Source: Bacteroidota bacterium (GTDB lineage: Bacteria; Bacteroidota; Bacteroidia; AKYH767-A; OLB10). Taken from it: a DNA stretch of 64,000 nucleotides. Location of the stretch: NCBI GenBank assembly GCA_016713925.1, contig JADJOH010000007.1:359501-423500 (forward strand), in the 5' to 3' direction. Made by a program: the position numbers and the translations under genes. The notes beneath the pieces were generated by a model. That model worked only from the letters and a program-made list of their open reading frames with translations, searched no databases and was not told the origin of the DNA. Below, in pieces: positions 18,349-27,104 of the stretch (position 1 is its first letter; the number at the start of each line of letters is the position of its first letter).

Positions 18349-19161
18349 TTACTTTTTAAAGGTGTCAATGGCTTTTCGTACACTTCCCATTTCCTGAAGC
18401 AATTTATTGGCATCCTCTGCGTTGAGTCCTGTTGCTTCCATCACCATTTTTGCACCTCTGTCAATGAGTTTATTGTTGCTCAGTTGCATATCTACCATTC
18501 TGTTTCCAATTACTTTTCCTAAACGAATCATTAAAGTGGTAGAGATCATATTCAGGACTAACTTTTGTGAGGTCCCGGCTTTCATTCTTGTACTTCCGGT
18601 AACAAATTCAGGTCCACTGATAACTTCTATAGGAAAATCTGCAGTTGCAGATAAAGGACTGCCGGGATTACAGGAAATAGCACCGGTTAGAATATTATTT
18701 TGCTTGCATTTTTCTAAAGTACCAATTACGTAGGGCGTTGAACCGGATGCGGCAATGCCAATGACGCTATCGTTTTCATTGGGTAAAAATTCACTTAAAT
18801 CGTTCCAGCCTTGCTGTTTGTCATCTTCTGCAAATTCAACAGCTTTCCTGATAGCAGTATCTCCACCGGCAATGATTCCAATAACAACACCATGAGGAAT
18901 TCCAAAAGTAGGCGGACATTCAGAAGCATCAACAATGCCTAAGCGTCCACTCGTTCCGGCTCCGATATAAAATACACGCCCTCCTTTTTGCATGCGGGGA
19001 AGGATAGCGTTGATCAGCGCCTCGATGGAAGGTATGGCTTTCTCTACTGCGTCCGCAACTGTTTTATCTTCATTATTTATTCCGGATAGTATTTCCGCCA
19101 CAGACATTTTCTCAAGATGATTATATCTTGAAGAAGATTCAGTAATACGCTGGAATGTCAT
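18349..19161 (-). CDS. murQ: N-acetylmuramic acid 6-phosphate etherase
   Basis: A 270-residue SIS-domain enzyme that cleaves the lactyl ether of MurNAc-6-phosphate to give GlcNAc-6-phosphate and lactate in peptidoglycan recycling. It shows the family's phosphosugar-binding and catalytic stretches: FYIGAGTSGRLGIVDASECPPTFG, IAGGDTAIRKAVEFAEDD and GSTRMKAGTSQKLVLNM. The length is slightly short of the typical 300 at the C-terminus but all core motifs are present. It starts 18 bp after the stop of the E1 dehydrogenase gene, so the two are co-transcribed. No MurNAc kinase or PTS lies in the window. Confidence 0.95.
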   Translation of the reverse strand: MTFQRITESSSRYNHLEKMSVAEILSGINNEDKTVADAVEKAIPSIEALINAILPRMQKGGRVFYIGAGTSGRLGIVDASECPPTFGIPHGVVIGIIAGGDTAIRKAVEFAEDDKQQGWNDLSEFLPNENDSVIGIAASGSTPYVIGTLEKCKQNNILTGAISCNPGSPLSATADFPIEVISGPEFVTGSTRMKAGTSQKLVLNMISTTLMIRLGKVIGNRMVDMQLSNNKLIDRGAKMVMEATGLNAEDANKLLQEMGSVRKAIDTFKK

Positions 19162-19179
19162 TTCGGTAATGCGCTAAGG

Positions 19180-21603
19180 TTAGTAGATGGATGGATAGTC
19201 GGTGGGATTTGCTGTATTCATCATCTCATATACCACATCATATACGTCTTCGGCGGATGGTTTAGAATAATAGTCTCCATCAGATCCATAAGCAGGTCTG
19301 TGCTCTTTAGCGGTTAAGGTGCGCGGTTCTATTTCCAGATGCCTGAACCCTCCTTGTATCTCCAACACCTGTTGCATCATGAATGCTGTCGCACCTCCCG
19401 GAACATCTTCGTCAAAAAACAATATTTTATTTGTTTTGGAAAGAGATTTCACGATTTCGTGTTCAAGATCGAACGGCAATAAACTTCTTACATCAATCAA
19501 TTCAACACTGATTCCTGCCTGATTTAAATCCAGAATTGCTTCTTGCGCAATCCGCACACAGGATCCGTAGGTGACCAGAGTAACATCTGTTCCCTCCTGA
19601 AGCACTTCCACTTTTCCTATCGGAAGGCGGAACTCACCAATATTATCGGGCATTTTTTCCTTGATACGATAAGCGTTCAATGGCTCGATGACCAGTGCGG
19701 GTTCATCACTTTCAAGTAATGTATTATAAAATCCTGCCGCTTCCGTCATGTTTCGCGGGACGAGTACATGGATACCACGTAATGCACCAAGTATAAACTG
19801 CATGGGCGAACCGGAATGCCAGATACCCTCTAATCGATGTCCTCTTGTGGTTATAATGAGTGGAGCTTTTTGTCCGCCCTTTGTACGGTAATGCAGGCAG
19901 GCGAGATCATCGGTGAGAACCTGAATCGCGTATGCGAGATAATCAAGGTATTGAATCTCAGCTACCGGACGCAAGCCGCGCAATGCAAGTCCAATACCCT
20001 GACCGATAATAGTGGCTTCACGAATTCCGGTGTCGAATACCCGGTCTTCTCCGTATTTAGACTGCAATCCGGCATATGTTTGATTTACGCCACCGATATT
20101 TCCAACATCTTCTCCAAAAATTAATAATTCCGGTCTTTTTTCAAGAAGGGCATCCCAGTTGGCCTGAAGAATTTCTCTGCCATCCATGAGTGGAGCGTTG
20201 TCCGCATAAGTGACGGGTTGCAATGGAATATTTTTAACACTCCATTTACTTTGGCTGTATTGATGGGAATCGAACCGATCACTATTCAATGTAGTGTAGT
20301 TTCTAAGCCATTGTAGCAGACGATTTCTTTCATTGCTATTTTCGTCTTTTACATAGCGAAGAACTTTTTTTACAACTATCGTAATGTCCTTTCTTTCAGG
20401 TTCAGTTAATTCCTTAAGTTTTCCGGAAAGTAGTTCGATAAATACTTTATTCGGACTTTTAGAAGCAACAGCTTCAAGAAGTGATAATGCTTCGCGAACT
20501 TCCTGTCGGATACTGTTGTTGTGATTGTCCCAGGCTTCTTTTCTTGCTTGTTGTGCAGATTGTTTAGCACTTTTTTCTATCGCGTCAAGTTCGTCTTCTG
20601 ATGTGATGGCACTTTCCAGAATCCACTCTTTAAACTTTCGGATACAATCAAACTCATCTTCCCAGGCAAGACGTTCCTTGCTTTTATAGCGTTCATGAGA
20701 GCCACTGGTAGAATGTCCTTGCGGTTGAGTAACTTCCTGAATATGGAAGAGGACCGGCACATGTTCTTCGCGGCAAATTTTAATTCCCTTTTCGTAGGTT
20801 TCAATCAATCCCGGATAATCCCAGGCTTTGGCACTTAATATAACATATCCGTTACTGTCTTCCGTTCTTTCAAAACCTTTTAATACTTCTGAAATATTTT
20901 GTTTGGTAGTTTGGAATAATGCCGGAACAGAAATGCCATAGCCGTCATCCCATACGCTGATGGCCATGGGTACCTGCAACACTCCGGCAGCATTGATCGT
21001 TTCAAAAAATAAACCTTCTGACGTAGAGGCATCACCGATAGTACCAAAAGCGACTTCGTTTCCATTCGAAGTAAAGCCTTTCATTTTTTGCGAAAGAGTG
21101 GAATTGCCTTTATATAATTTCGAAGCCAGTGCTAATCCAAGCAGTCGTGGCATTTGCCCGGCAGTAGGTGATATGTCAGCAGATGAGTTTTTGCTTTCTA
21201 TCTGATTTTTCCAGCTGCCATCGCTATTCAATAATCTGGTGGCAAAATGTCCGTTCATACATCGCCCGGCAGAAGAGGGATCAGCAATGGGGTCGGGGTG
21301 AGCATACAATTGAGCAAAAAATTCACGTATTGTCAAAAGATTACTTGCAAACATGAACGTCTGATCTCTGTAGTATCCGGATCTGAAATCTCCGTTTTTG
21401 AAAACTTTGGCCATCGCAATTTGCGCAAGTTCCTTGCCATCTCCAAAAATTCCGAATTTCGCTTTGCCTGTAAGCACCTCTTTTCTTCCGGTCAGACTGG
21501 CTTGCCGGCTTTCGCATACCAAACGATAGTCTTCAAGGATAACCGTTTTGAATTCTTCAAAAGATAATTCCCGTTTAATGGATTCAGGCTGTTGTGGCGT
21601 CAT
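19180..21603 (-). CDS. Fused E1 alpha/beta subunit, 2-oxoacid dehydrogenase
   Basis: An 807-residue thiamine-diphosphate enzyme with the alpha subunit (about 1-430) fused to the beta subunit (about 460-807). The alpha part has YRDQTFMFASN, GRCMNGHF and the ThDP-binding GDASTSEG...WDDGYGIS pattern. The beta part has IFGEDVGNIGGVNQTYAGLQ, FDTGIREATIIGQGIGLALRG, EIQYLDY and DVPGGATAFMM. This is the E1 of a branched-chain or pyruvate dehydrogenase complex, which decarboxylates the 2-oxoacid and acylates the E2 lipoyl group. Fused E1 of this layout is common in Bacteroidota, usually annotated as 2-oxoisovalerate type. E2 and E3 are not in the window. It is the first gene of an operon with murQ. 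Confidence 0.92.
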   Translation of the reverse strand: MTPQQPESIKRELSFEEFKTVILEDYRLVCESRQASLTGRKEVLTGKAKFGIFGDGKELAQIAMAKVFKNGDFRSGYYRDQTFMFASNLLTIREFFAQLYAHPDPIADPSSAGRCMNGHFATRLLNSDGSWKNQIESKNSSADISPTAGQMPRLLGLALASKLYKGNSTLSQKMKGFTSNGNEVAFGTIGDASTSEGLFFETINAAGVLQVPMAISVWDDGYGISVPALFQTTKQNISEVLKGFERTEDSNGYVILSAKAWDYPGLIETYEKGIKICREEHVPVLFHIQEVTQPQGHSTSGSHERYKSKERLAWEDEFDCIRKFKEWILESAITSEDELDAIEKSAKQSAQQARKEAWDNHNNSIRQEVREALSLLEAVASKSPNKVFIELLSGKLKELTEPERKDITIVVKKVLRYVKDENSNERNRLLQWLRNYTTLNSDRFDSHQYSQSKWSVKNIPLQPVTYADNAPLMDGREILQANWDALLEKRPELLIFGEDVGNIGGVNQTYAGLQSKYGEDRVFDTGIREATIIGQGIGLALRGLRPVAEIQYLDYLAYAIQVLTDDLACLHYRTKGGQKAPLIITTRGHRLEGIWHSGSPMQFILGALRGIHVLVPRNMTEAAGFYNTLLESDEPALVIEPLNAYRIKEKMPDNIGEFRLPIGKVEVLQEGTDVTLVTYGSCVRIAQEAILDLNQAGISVELIDVRSLLPFDLEHEIVKSLSKTNKILFFDEDVPGGATAFMMQQVLEIQGGFRHLEIEPRTLTAKEHRPAYGSDGDYYSKPSAEDVYDVVYEMMNTANPTDYPSIY

Positions 21604-21982
21604 AGGAGTAGATTCGATGTCATCTTCATGGAAAAGGTTGTGGCGAAATTACAAAAAAGACCGCTTATTTTCTACTCCGGTTATCGCCTGTTCAACCTGC
21701 TTTACCTGCTCATTACCAGTGTATTGCTGAAGCCTTGTGTCTTCTTGTAACAGTACGACGATTAAAATCTTTAGTAGTATAGGCGAATTTATAGAGAGGA
21801 CTTCACTATTCCTGAGAGGGTATGTTTATCCTTATTTCGATTAGAAAATCTGAATTTGTTTTTAGCTCTTCGATAAGGGTTGATAAACGGATGTAATTTA
21901 AATGGAGGTGAATCCATCCGAACTGTTCAATAATTAAATAGTATAATGGGGATCCAATAAAGATGGATTACATTTATTTAAA
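21604..21982. other. 379-bp intergenic region, E1 promoter side
   Basis: No gene was recognised. It lies between the start of the E1 gene and the stop of the prenyltransferase gene (both minus strand), so it should hold the E1 promoter. TAATTTCG on the minus strand (21644-21651) is one base off the -7 consensus. An imperfect inverted repeat (GTTTATCCTTAT at 21824-21835 against ATAAGGGTTGATAAAC at 21873-21888) could be a weak terminator of the prenyltransferase gene. Confidence 0.4.
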
Positions 21983-22837
21983 TTAGAATATCGGTAATGG
22001 AAAAACCGCAAATGTCACACTGGCGATTCCGTTAGTAGTAAAAAATGCGAGATTTACTCTGCTGATATCATTTGCTTTTACTAAGGTATGTTGATAAATC
22101 AGTAATGATGAAAAAATACCCCAGCCTGCAAAATAAATAGCTCCAAAATGACCTTGCAACCCACCTGTAAGTAGAAAAAGAGCAGCAGCCACGTGCAGGT
22201 TTCTGGAAATTCTCAACGCATTTGATGGACCAACAATGCGGGGTATGGAATAGAGTTGAAGATTTTTATCGAATTGCTCATCCTGTAACGCATAGATAAT
22301 ATCGAAACCACTTACCCAGCAAAGTACAGCGAAGGAAAATAGAAGAGGAAGTAAAGAGAAAGAACCGGTCACAGCAATCCATGCTCCGATGGGTGCCAGA
22401 GATAATCCCAGGCCAAGTACTAAATGACAGAGTGCAGTAAATCTTTTCGTATAGGAATAGCCAAGTACAACGGCCAATGCAACAAATGAAAGTGCAAAAC
22501 ACAAGGGATTGATGAACCAGGTGGTGATCACAAAACCAATGCAGTTAAGAATCGTGAACCGAAGAGCGGAATCAGCGCTGATTATACCTGACGGGATTTC
22601 CCGAATTAAGGTTCGTGGATTTTTCGCATCAATATTCCTGTCGGCCCATCGGTTAAAAGCCATGGCTGCCGTGCGTGCAAAGATCATACAAAGCAACACC
22701 TTCAATGCGAGAAGGTAGGAGAAGGAACCGGGATTATCTTTTACAGCCAGCGAAAATCCAATCATGGCAAAGGGCAGTGCAAATACCGTGTGAGAGAATT
22801 TTACGAGCGAGAGGTAATTTTTAATAGAAGTAATCAC
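21983..22837 (-). CDS. UbiA-family prenyltransferase (MqnP/4-hydroxybenzoate type)
   Basis: A 284-residue integral membrane prenyltransferase with about eight to nine hydrophobic segments. The two Asp-rich motifs are present: NRWADRNIDAKNPRT followed by REIPSG, and DIIYALQDEQFDKNLQLYSIP. This pair of motifs is typical of the UbiA-like subgroup assigned to MqnP in the futalosine menaquinone pathway, or to 4-hydroxybenzoate prenylation. Bacteroidota use menaquinone, so a quinone role is likely. The start is a GTG at 22837 with a -7 element only four bases upstream; no ATG occurs before residue 25, which is inside the first helix. Confidence 0.88.
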   Translation of the reverse strand: MITSIKNYLSLVKFSHTVFALPFAMIGFSLAVKDNPGSFSYLLALKVLLCMIFARTAAMAFNRWADRNIDAKNPRTLIREIPSGIISADSALRFTILNCIGFVITTWFINPLCFALSFVALAVVLGYSYTKRFTALCHLVLGLGLSLAPIGAWIAVTGSFSLLPLLFSFAVLCWVSGFDIIYALQDEQFDKNLQLYSIPRIVGPSNALRISRNLHVAAALFLLTGGLQGHFGAIYFAGWGIFSSLLIYQHTLVKANDISRVNLAFFTTNGIASVTFAVFPLPIF

Positions 22838-22841
22838 GCTC

Positions 22842-22849
22842 CAAAAGTA
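22842..22849 (-). promoter_or_regulatory. -7 promoter element abutting a GTG start
   Basis: On the minus strand TACTTTTG fits TAnnTTTG and is followed by GAGC and then the GTG start codon at 22837. The predicted transcript would begin at or within a base or two of the start codon, that is, leaderless. Confidence 0.45.
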
Positions 22850-22901
22850 AGAAATTGAGGTACTAATCGGTCGTTTTCGCGCTAAGAATTATCAATAGCC
22901 A

Positions 22902-23135
22902 TTATTCTTTAATTATTGTACCTGAAAAGCGTTTTCCATTCTTCAGGTCCGTCACAATCATGTAGATGCCGGAAGGGAATCCGGAAAGCGATAAAGTCAT
23001 TTCTTCAGTTAGTAAAGTAGGCTTATTGTCAAGAATCCGCTCCCCTAATGAATTATAGACTACCACGCCACTGATTTGAATATTATCGTTACTGCGCACT
23101 GTTAGTCGATCACCCGTTGGATTGGGGTAGATCAA
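22902..23135 (-). CDS. T9SS sorting domain, split off the subtilisin by a frameshift
   Basis: A 77-residue frame that is a complete type A T9SS C-terminal sorting domain: IYPNPTGDRLTV, GVVVYNSLGERIL, LSGFPSGIYMIVTDLKNG, ending SGTIIKE. It has no start signal of its own and lies directly behind the subtilisin frame in another phase. One extra A in the run complementary to 23151-23154 joins the two as DEKESRQLLIYPNP. The natural gene is therefore probably 22902-25036, encoding a protease secreted by T9SS and anchored or released after domain cleavage. Confidence 0.85.
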   Translation of the reverse strand: MIYPNPTGDRLTVRSNDNIQISGVVVYNSLGERILDNKPTLLTEEMTLSLSGFPSGIYMIVTDLKNGKRFSGTIIKE

Positions 23136-25036
23136 CAGTTGCCTGCTCTCTTTTCATCTACAGATAAAGCGGCACAACCACTCACCATGCTAAATGCATC
23201 GAACTTTCCTATTCCCCAGTTATTGTTTGGAAGGTTGCTTCCTGTAAAATTATCCTGTTTGGAACAGAGAAGCACACGGTTGCGGATATCCTGCCAATCT
23301 GCAGATGGATTTTTTTGTAGATATAAGGCAATCGCACCTGCTACGACCGGAGCTGCTGAGGAAGTTCCTCCATCACGTATATGCATTCCACCTTGTGCCA
23401 GCTTGAACGGTTGATTCGCCAAAAACCAGGCGGCACTGGATAGTTTTAAAGAAGCTAAGGTCACCTCTCCTGTCGAAGTGATATCCGGTTTTATCCGGCC
23501 ATCGCGTGTCGGTCCACGACTCGAACTCGCTCCCAGCGCCCCCTCTGTGGTGGCGAAGGTTTGAAGATTTCCATTTACATCAATGTAATTATTTCTATTT
23601 ACATATTGACCCACACATAAAACGATATCACTGCATTGGAAGGAACTGCAAATATTTTGTGCCAAATCAGGCATCTTGTATTTGACGATGGCAGGGTAAG
23701 AAGCAGAAGAAGGTAATCCGGAATAAACCATGTCCCAATTCCAGACATCATAGGAGCCCGTCCCCTTAGCCATGAGACGGAAATAGTAAGTGGTGGAATC
23801 AGGAATGATGTTGTACACCATACTATACTTGTTGCCAATTAATTGTCCGTAAGTCTGAATAATGGCAATTCTGTTTCCGTTAAAACTCCATAATGTATCA
23901 CTTCCCAGAACACCAAGTTGAGGAGTGATCGTGGTCCAGGGAAGCTGTGCACGGTTGGTATATGAAGGAGTGATCATATCTGCGCCGATCGTAAATTGTA
24001 CCCCATTTAAATTGGCAGTGTCCGCCCAGAATTCAATATAAACCGGATTGGGGGAGGTTTGTCGAAACCAGGTAAAGGTGGAATCGTTATTCGGTTGATG
24101 TCGGAGGTGGAGTGGAAAGTTACCGGCATTACCTGCTGCAGCTACTACCATTCTGCCATTTTTTGCAGTGATGAGATTGTCGATGGCTTCTGCCTGCAAA
24201 TCTTTTCCATCATGCGATCCTAAATAGGTGCCTGCACTGATATTGATGACACAAGGTTTGTTCAATGAATCTGCTTTAGAGAAAATATAATGTACGGCAT
24301 CGGCAATACTGCTCAGCCAGGTTTCATCGTCGATATTGAAGTTAAGCGATACGGCGATAATATCCGCTTTCGGTGCAGCACCTTTAAAAGCAGCAAGTGA
24401 ATCTCCGTTAGCTGCCGCAATTCCGGTAACATGTGTGCCGTGCGCAGTTTGGTCTACATGGGTTGATGCATTTCCGACGTCAATAGCTGCTTTAGAAAAT
24501 TCTTGTCCGTAGTTATAAGGCATCGGCGTATTGGAGCCATTCGCGAGCAAATGATCCCATATCCACAACACACGACTTTGCCCTAAACTATCTTTGAAAT
24601 CGGGATGTGTAAAATCCAGGCCTGTATCAATGATTCCCACAACAACTCCCGAACCATCGTATCCCTGAATCAACGGTGAAACGCCCTGATGCACCAGATC
24701 AATGCGATTATTGATCAGCATTTTATCATTTAAGGCCTGCACGTTGACCCGGCCCTCTTCGATACGCACCACTTTAGCGTTGTCGCTTAGCGTCAAGAGG
24801 TTTCCTGCAGGAAGAATGGCCGAACATATATTCCCGGAAGTGAATTTTACAACTCCGTTCAATCGCTTTATTTCTTCTTTCAAAGAGATCACATCTCCCT
24901 TAATGAGCACGGCGATTGGCTCATTCATTTTCTCTCTTTCAAGAGCTATATTTTGCAGACGATAGCTCAACCGGGTTTGTTGACCAATGGCCAAAGAGGT
25001 CATAAGGCTAAGCAGAAGAAGTAGTAGTACACGCAT
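23132..25036 (-). CDS. Subtilisin-like serine protease, T9SS cargo
   Basis: A 634-residue S8 protease part. The ATG at 25036 opens a signal peptide (MRVLLLLLLSLMTSLAIGQ). An inhibitor-like prodomain (about 20-110) is followed by the catalytic Asp (VGIIDTGLDFTHPDF), His (HGTHVTGIAAANG), oxyanion region (NISAGTYLGSHDG, AAAGNAG) and catalytic Ser (GGTSSAAPVVAGA). A beta-rich insertion of roughly 150 residues lies between the His and Ser regions. It ends in a frameshifted tail (KRAGNC), and the sorting domain follows in the other frame at 22902-23135. Together they make a protein of about 710 residues, usual for Bacteroidota surface proteases. The promoter region is shared divergently with ettA. 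Confidence 0.92.
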   Translation of the reverse strand: MRVLLLLLLSLMTSLAIGQQTRLSYRLQNIALEREKMNEPIAVLIKGDVISLKEEIKRLNGVVKFTSGNICSAILPAGNLLTLSDNAKVVRIEEGRVNVQALNDKMLINNRIDLVHQGVSPLIQGYDGSGVVVGIIDTGLDFTHPDFKDSLGQSRVLWIWDHLLANGSNTPMPYNYGQEFSKAAIDVGNASTHVDQTAHGTHVTGIAAANGDSLAAFKGAAPKADIIAVSLNFNIDDETWLSSIADAVHYIFSKADSLNKPCVINISAGTYLGSHDGKDLQAEAIDNLITAKNGRMVVAAAGNAGNFPLHLRHQPNNDSTFTWFRQTSPNPVYIEFWADTANLNGVQFTIGADMITPSYTNRAQLPWTTITPQLGVLGSDTLWSFNGNRIAIIQTYGQLIGNKYSMVYNIIPDSTTYYFRLMAKGTGSYDVWNWDMVYSGLPSSASYPAIVKYKMPDLAQNICSSFQCSDIVLCVGQYVNRNNYIDVNGNLQTFATTEGALGASSSRGPTRDGRIKPDITSTGEVTLASLKLSSAAWFLANQPFKLAQGGMHIRDGGTSSAAPVVAGAIALYLQKNPSADWQDIRNRVLLCSKQDNFTGSNLPNNNWGIGKFDAFSMVSGCAALSVDEKRAGNC

Positions 25037-25088
25037 GATTTGATGTTTTGAAATGCTGTTTTTCCTTTTCTCTATCAGTAGAAAGGGG

Positions 25089-25096
25089 TACATTTG
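25089..25096 (+). promoter_or_regulatory. -7 promoter element for ettA
   Basis: TACATTTG, followed by CA, matches TAnnTTTG and lies 60 bp upstream of the ATG at 25157. It overlaps the longest possible frame start, which argues for the internal ATG. Confidence 0.45.
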
Positions 25097-25156
25097 CAGT
25101 CCTCCCTTCTTAACAGACAGGAAGGCCATAAAGTTACATTAATCAAGCACTTAGAA

Positions 25157-26836
25157 ATGGCGGACGATCGCAAAATTATTTTTTCAATGGTTGGGGTAAG
25201 TAAAGTTTATCCCCCTCAAAAACAAGTACTTAAGAATATCTATCTGAGTTTCTTTTACGGGGCTAAGATTGGAATTCTCGGTTTAAACGGTTCCGGAAAA
25301 TCAACCTTGCTGCGAATTATCGCGGGTTTGGAAAAATCTTTCCAGGGCGAAGTAGTATTCTCTCCCGGCTACAGAGTGGGATTTCTTTCACAGGAACCGG
25401 ATCTGGATGAAAATAAAACAGCAAGGGAAATTGTGATGGAAGGCGTGCAGCCAATTGTTGATTTGCTAAAGGAGTACGAAGATGTCAACAATAAATTGGG
25501 TGAACCCCTCGATGATGATGCGATGAATAAGCTCATCGAACGTCAGGCGGATTTGATGGATAAAATTGATGCCGCCGGAGCATGGGAACTGGATAATAGA
25601 GTGGAAGTGGCCATGGATGCGCTGCGTTGTCCTGAACCGGAAACTCCTGTGAGTATTTTATCAGGTGGAGAACGTCGAAGACTGGCACTTTGTCGTTTAT
25701 TGTTGCAGGAGCCGGAGATTTTATTGCTGGATGAGCCTACCAACCATCTGGATGCGGAGAGCGTGGAATGGTTGGAGCATCATTTGCAACAATACAAAGG
25801 CACCGTAATTGCGGTAACCCACGACCGTTATTTCCTTGATAATGTTGCCGGATGGATTTTAGAGCTGGATCGCGGGGAAGGAATTCCATGGCAGGGAAAT
25901 TATTCCAGTTGGCTGGAACAAAAAGGGAAACGTTTAGAGCAGGAAGAAAAGACAGAGAGCAAGCGTCGTAAAACCCTGGAGCGGGAGTTGGAGTGGGTGA
26001 GGATGTCTCCTAAGGCCAGACATGCCAAGTCCAAAGCACGTTTGCAGGCTTATGATAAAATGGTGAATGAGGAGACAAAAGATAAAGAAGATAAACTGGA
26101 GATTTTCATTCCTGCAGGGCCGCGTTTGGGATCGCAGGTGATTGAAGCGGATCATGTGAGTAAAGGTTATGGGGATCGCTTGCTGATTGATGACCTTAGT
26201 TTTGCATTGCCCCAGGCGGGTATTGTCGGTATCATCGGACCAAACGGTGTAGGTAAAACGACATTGTTCAGAATGATTATGGGAATAGAAGAGCCTGATA
26301 GTGGAACATTCAAAGTAGGTGAAACTGTGGTTGTAGGATACGTTGATCAAAGTCACAAAGATCTCCTTCCGGAGAAGACGGTATTCGAGGTGATTTCAGG
26401 CGGATCGGATAGCATCATGATTGGCAATAAGAGTGTAAATGCGAGAAGTTATATTTCTAAATTCAATTTCAACGGAGCGGATCAGGGAAAGAAAGTAGGT
26501 GTATTATCGGGTGGAGAACGAAATCGTGTCCATTTGGCGATGACGCTTAAAACAGGTGCCAATGTATTGTTGCTGGATGAACCGACCAATGATATTGACA
26601 TCAATACCCTCCGGGCATTGGAAGAAGCTCTGGAAAATTTTGCAGGATGCGCGGTTATTATCTCCCATGATCGCTGGTTCCTTGACCGTGTGTGTACACA
26701 TATTCTCGCCTTTGAAGGTGATTCACAAGTGTACTTCTTTGAAGGTGGTTACACCGACTATGAAGAAGCCAAGAAGAAACGTTTGGGTAATGTGGAACCG
26801 AAGCGATTCAGGTATAAGAAGCTGACTACATCGTAA
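25157..26836 (+). CDS. ettA: EttA-type ABC-F ATPase
   Basis: A 559-residue ABC-F protein with two ATPase domains and no membrane segments. It acts at the ribosomal E site to tune the first elongation steps to the ATP/ADP ratio. Domain 1 has GLNGSGKST, LSGGERRR and ILLLDEPTNHLD. The arm/linker region (about 240-320) is rich in E, K and R. Domain 2 has GPNGVGKTT, LSGGERNR and VLLLDEPTNDID. The opening KIIFSMVGVSKVYPPQKQVLKN and the phrase YFLDNVAGWILELDRGEGIPWQGNYSSWLEQK are characteristic of EttA. The start at 25157 gives the family length. A strong hairpin follows the stop. Confidence 0.95.
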   Translation: MADDRKIIFSMVGVSKVYPPQKQVLKNIYLSFFYGAKIGILGLNGSGKSTLLRIIAGLEKSFQGEVVFSPGYRVGFLSQEPDLDENKTAREIVMEGVQPIVDLLKEYEDVNNKLGEPLDDDAMNKLIERQADLMDKIDAAGAWELDNRVEVAMDALRCPEPETPVSILSGGERRRLALCRLLLQEPEILLLDEPTNHLDAESVEWLEHHLQQYKGTVIAVTHDRYFLDNVAGWILELDRGEGIPWQGNYSSWLEQKGKRLEQEEKTESKRRKTLERELEWVRMSPKARHAKSKARLQAYDKMVNEETKDKEDKLEIFIPAGPRLGSQVIEADHVSKGYGDRLLIDDLSFALPQAGIVGIIGPNGVGKTTLFRMIMGIEEPDSGTFKVGETVVVGYVDQSHKDLLPEKTVFEVISGGSDSIMIGNKSVNARSYISKFNFNGADQGKKVGVLSGGERNRVHLAMTLKTGANVLLLDEPTNDIDINTLRALEEALENFAGCAVIISHDRWFLDRVCTHILAFEGDSQVYFFEGGYTDYEEAKKKRLGNVEPKRFRYKKLTTS

Positions 26837-26859
26837 TTAAAATTATCCGTTCAAGAAGG

Positions 26860-26901
26860 AAGGGCTTCGGGCGCAGGAAACTGTTAAACCGGAGCCCTTT
26901 T
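26860..26901 (+). terminator. Terminator of ettA
   Basis: AAGGGCTTCGG at 26860-26870 pairs with CCGGAGCCCTT at 26889-26899 (one G-T pair), and TTTTAATATT follows. It lies 24 bp past the ettA stop. Confidence 0.75.
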
Positions 26902-26988
26902 AATATTGGTCTTATGGCTAAAATTTATGGTATTGAAAATGAAGCAACTTAATTCTGTTTTTGTGGGCATTTTATACTCTTAAAAAAT

Positions 26989-26996
26989 TAACTTTG
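26989..26996 (+). promoter_or_regulatory. -7 promoter element upstream of hisS
   Basis: TAACTTTG fits TAnnTTTG, with TTTTTG 25-30 bp further upstream as a loose -33 element. The leader to the hisS ATG at 27105 would be about 100 nt. No histidine-codon leader peptide was recognised in it. Confidence 0.35.
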
Positions 26997-27104
26997 CTTA
27001 CTCTGTAGCGGTTTCCATTTCTTCTTCCGGGATGAGTTTTCGGTTGATAAATAATGTTAACGTCAACTAATGCAGAAAACTTTCTATAAAAGTAAATCTT
27101 AAAT

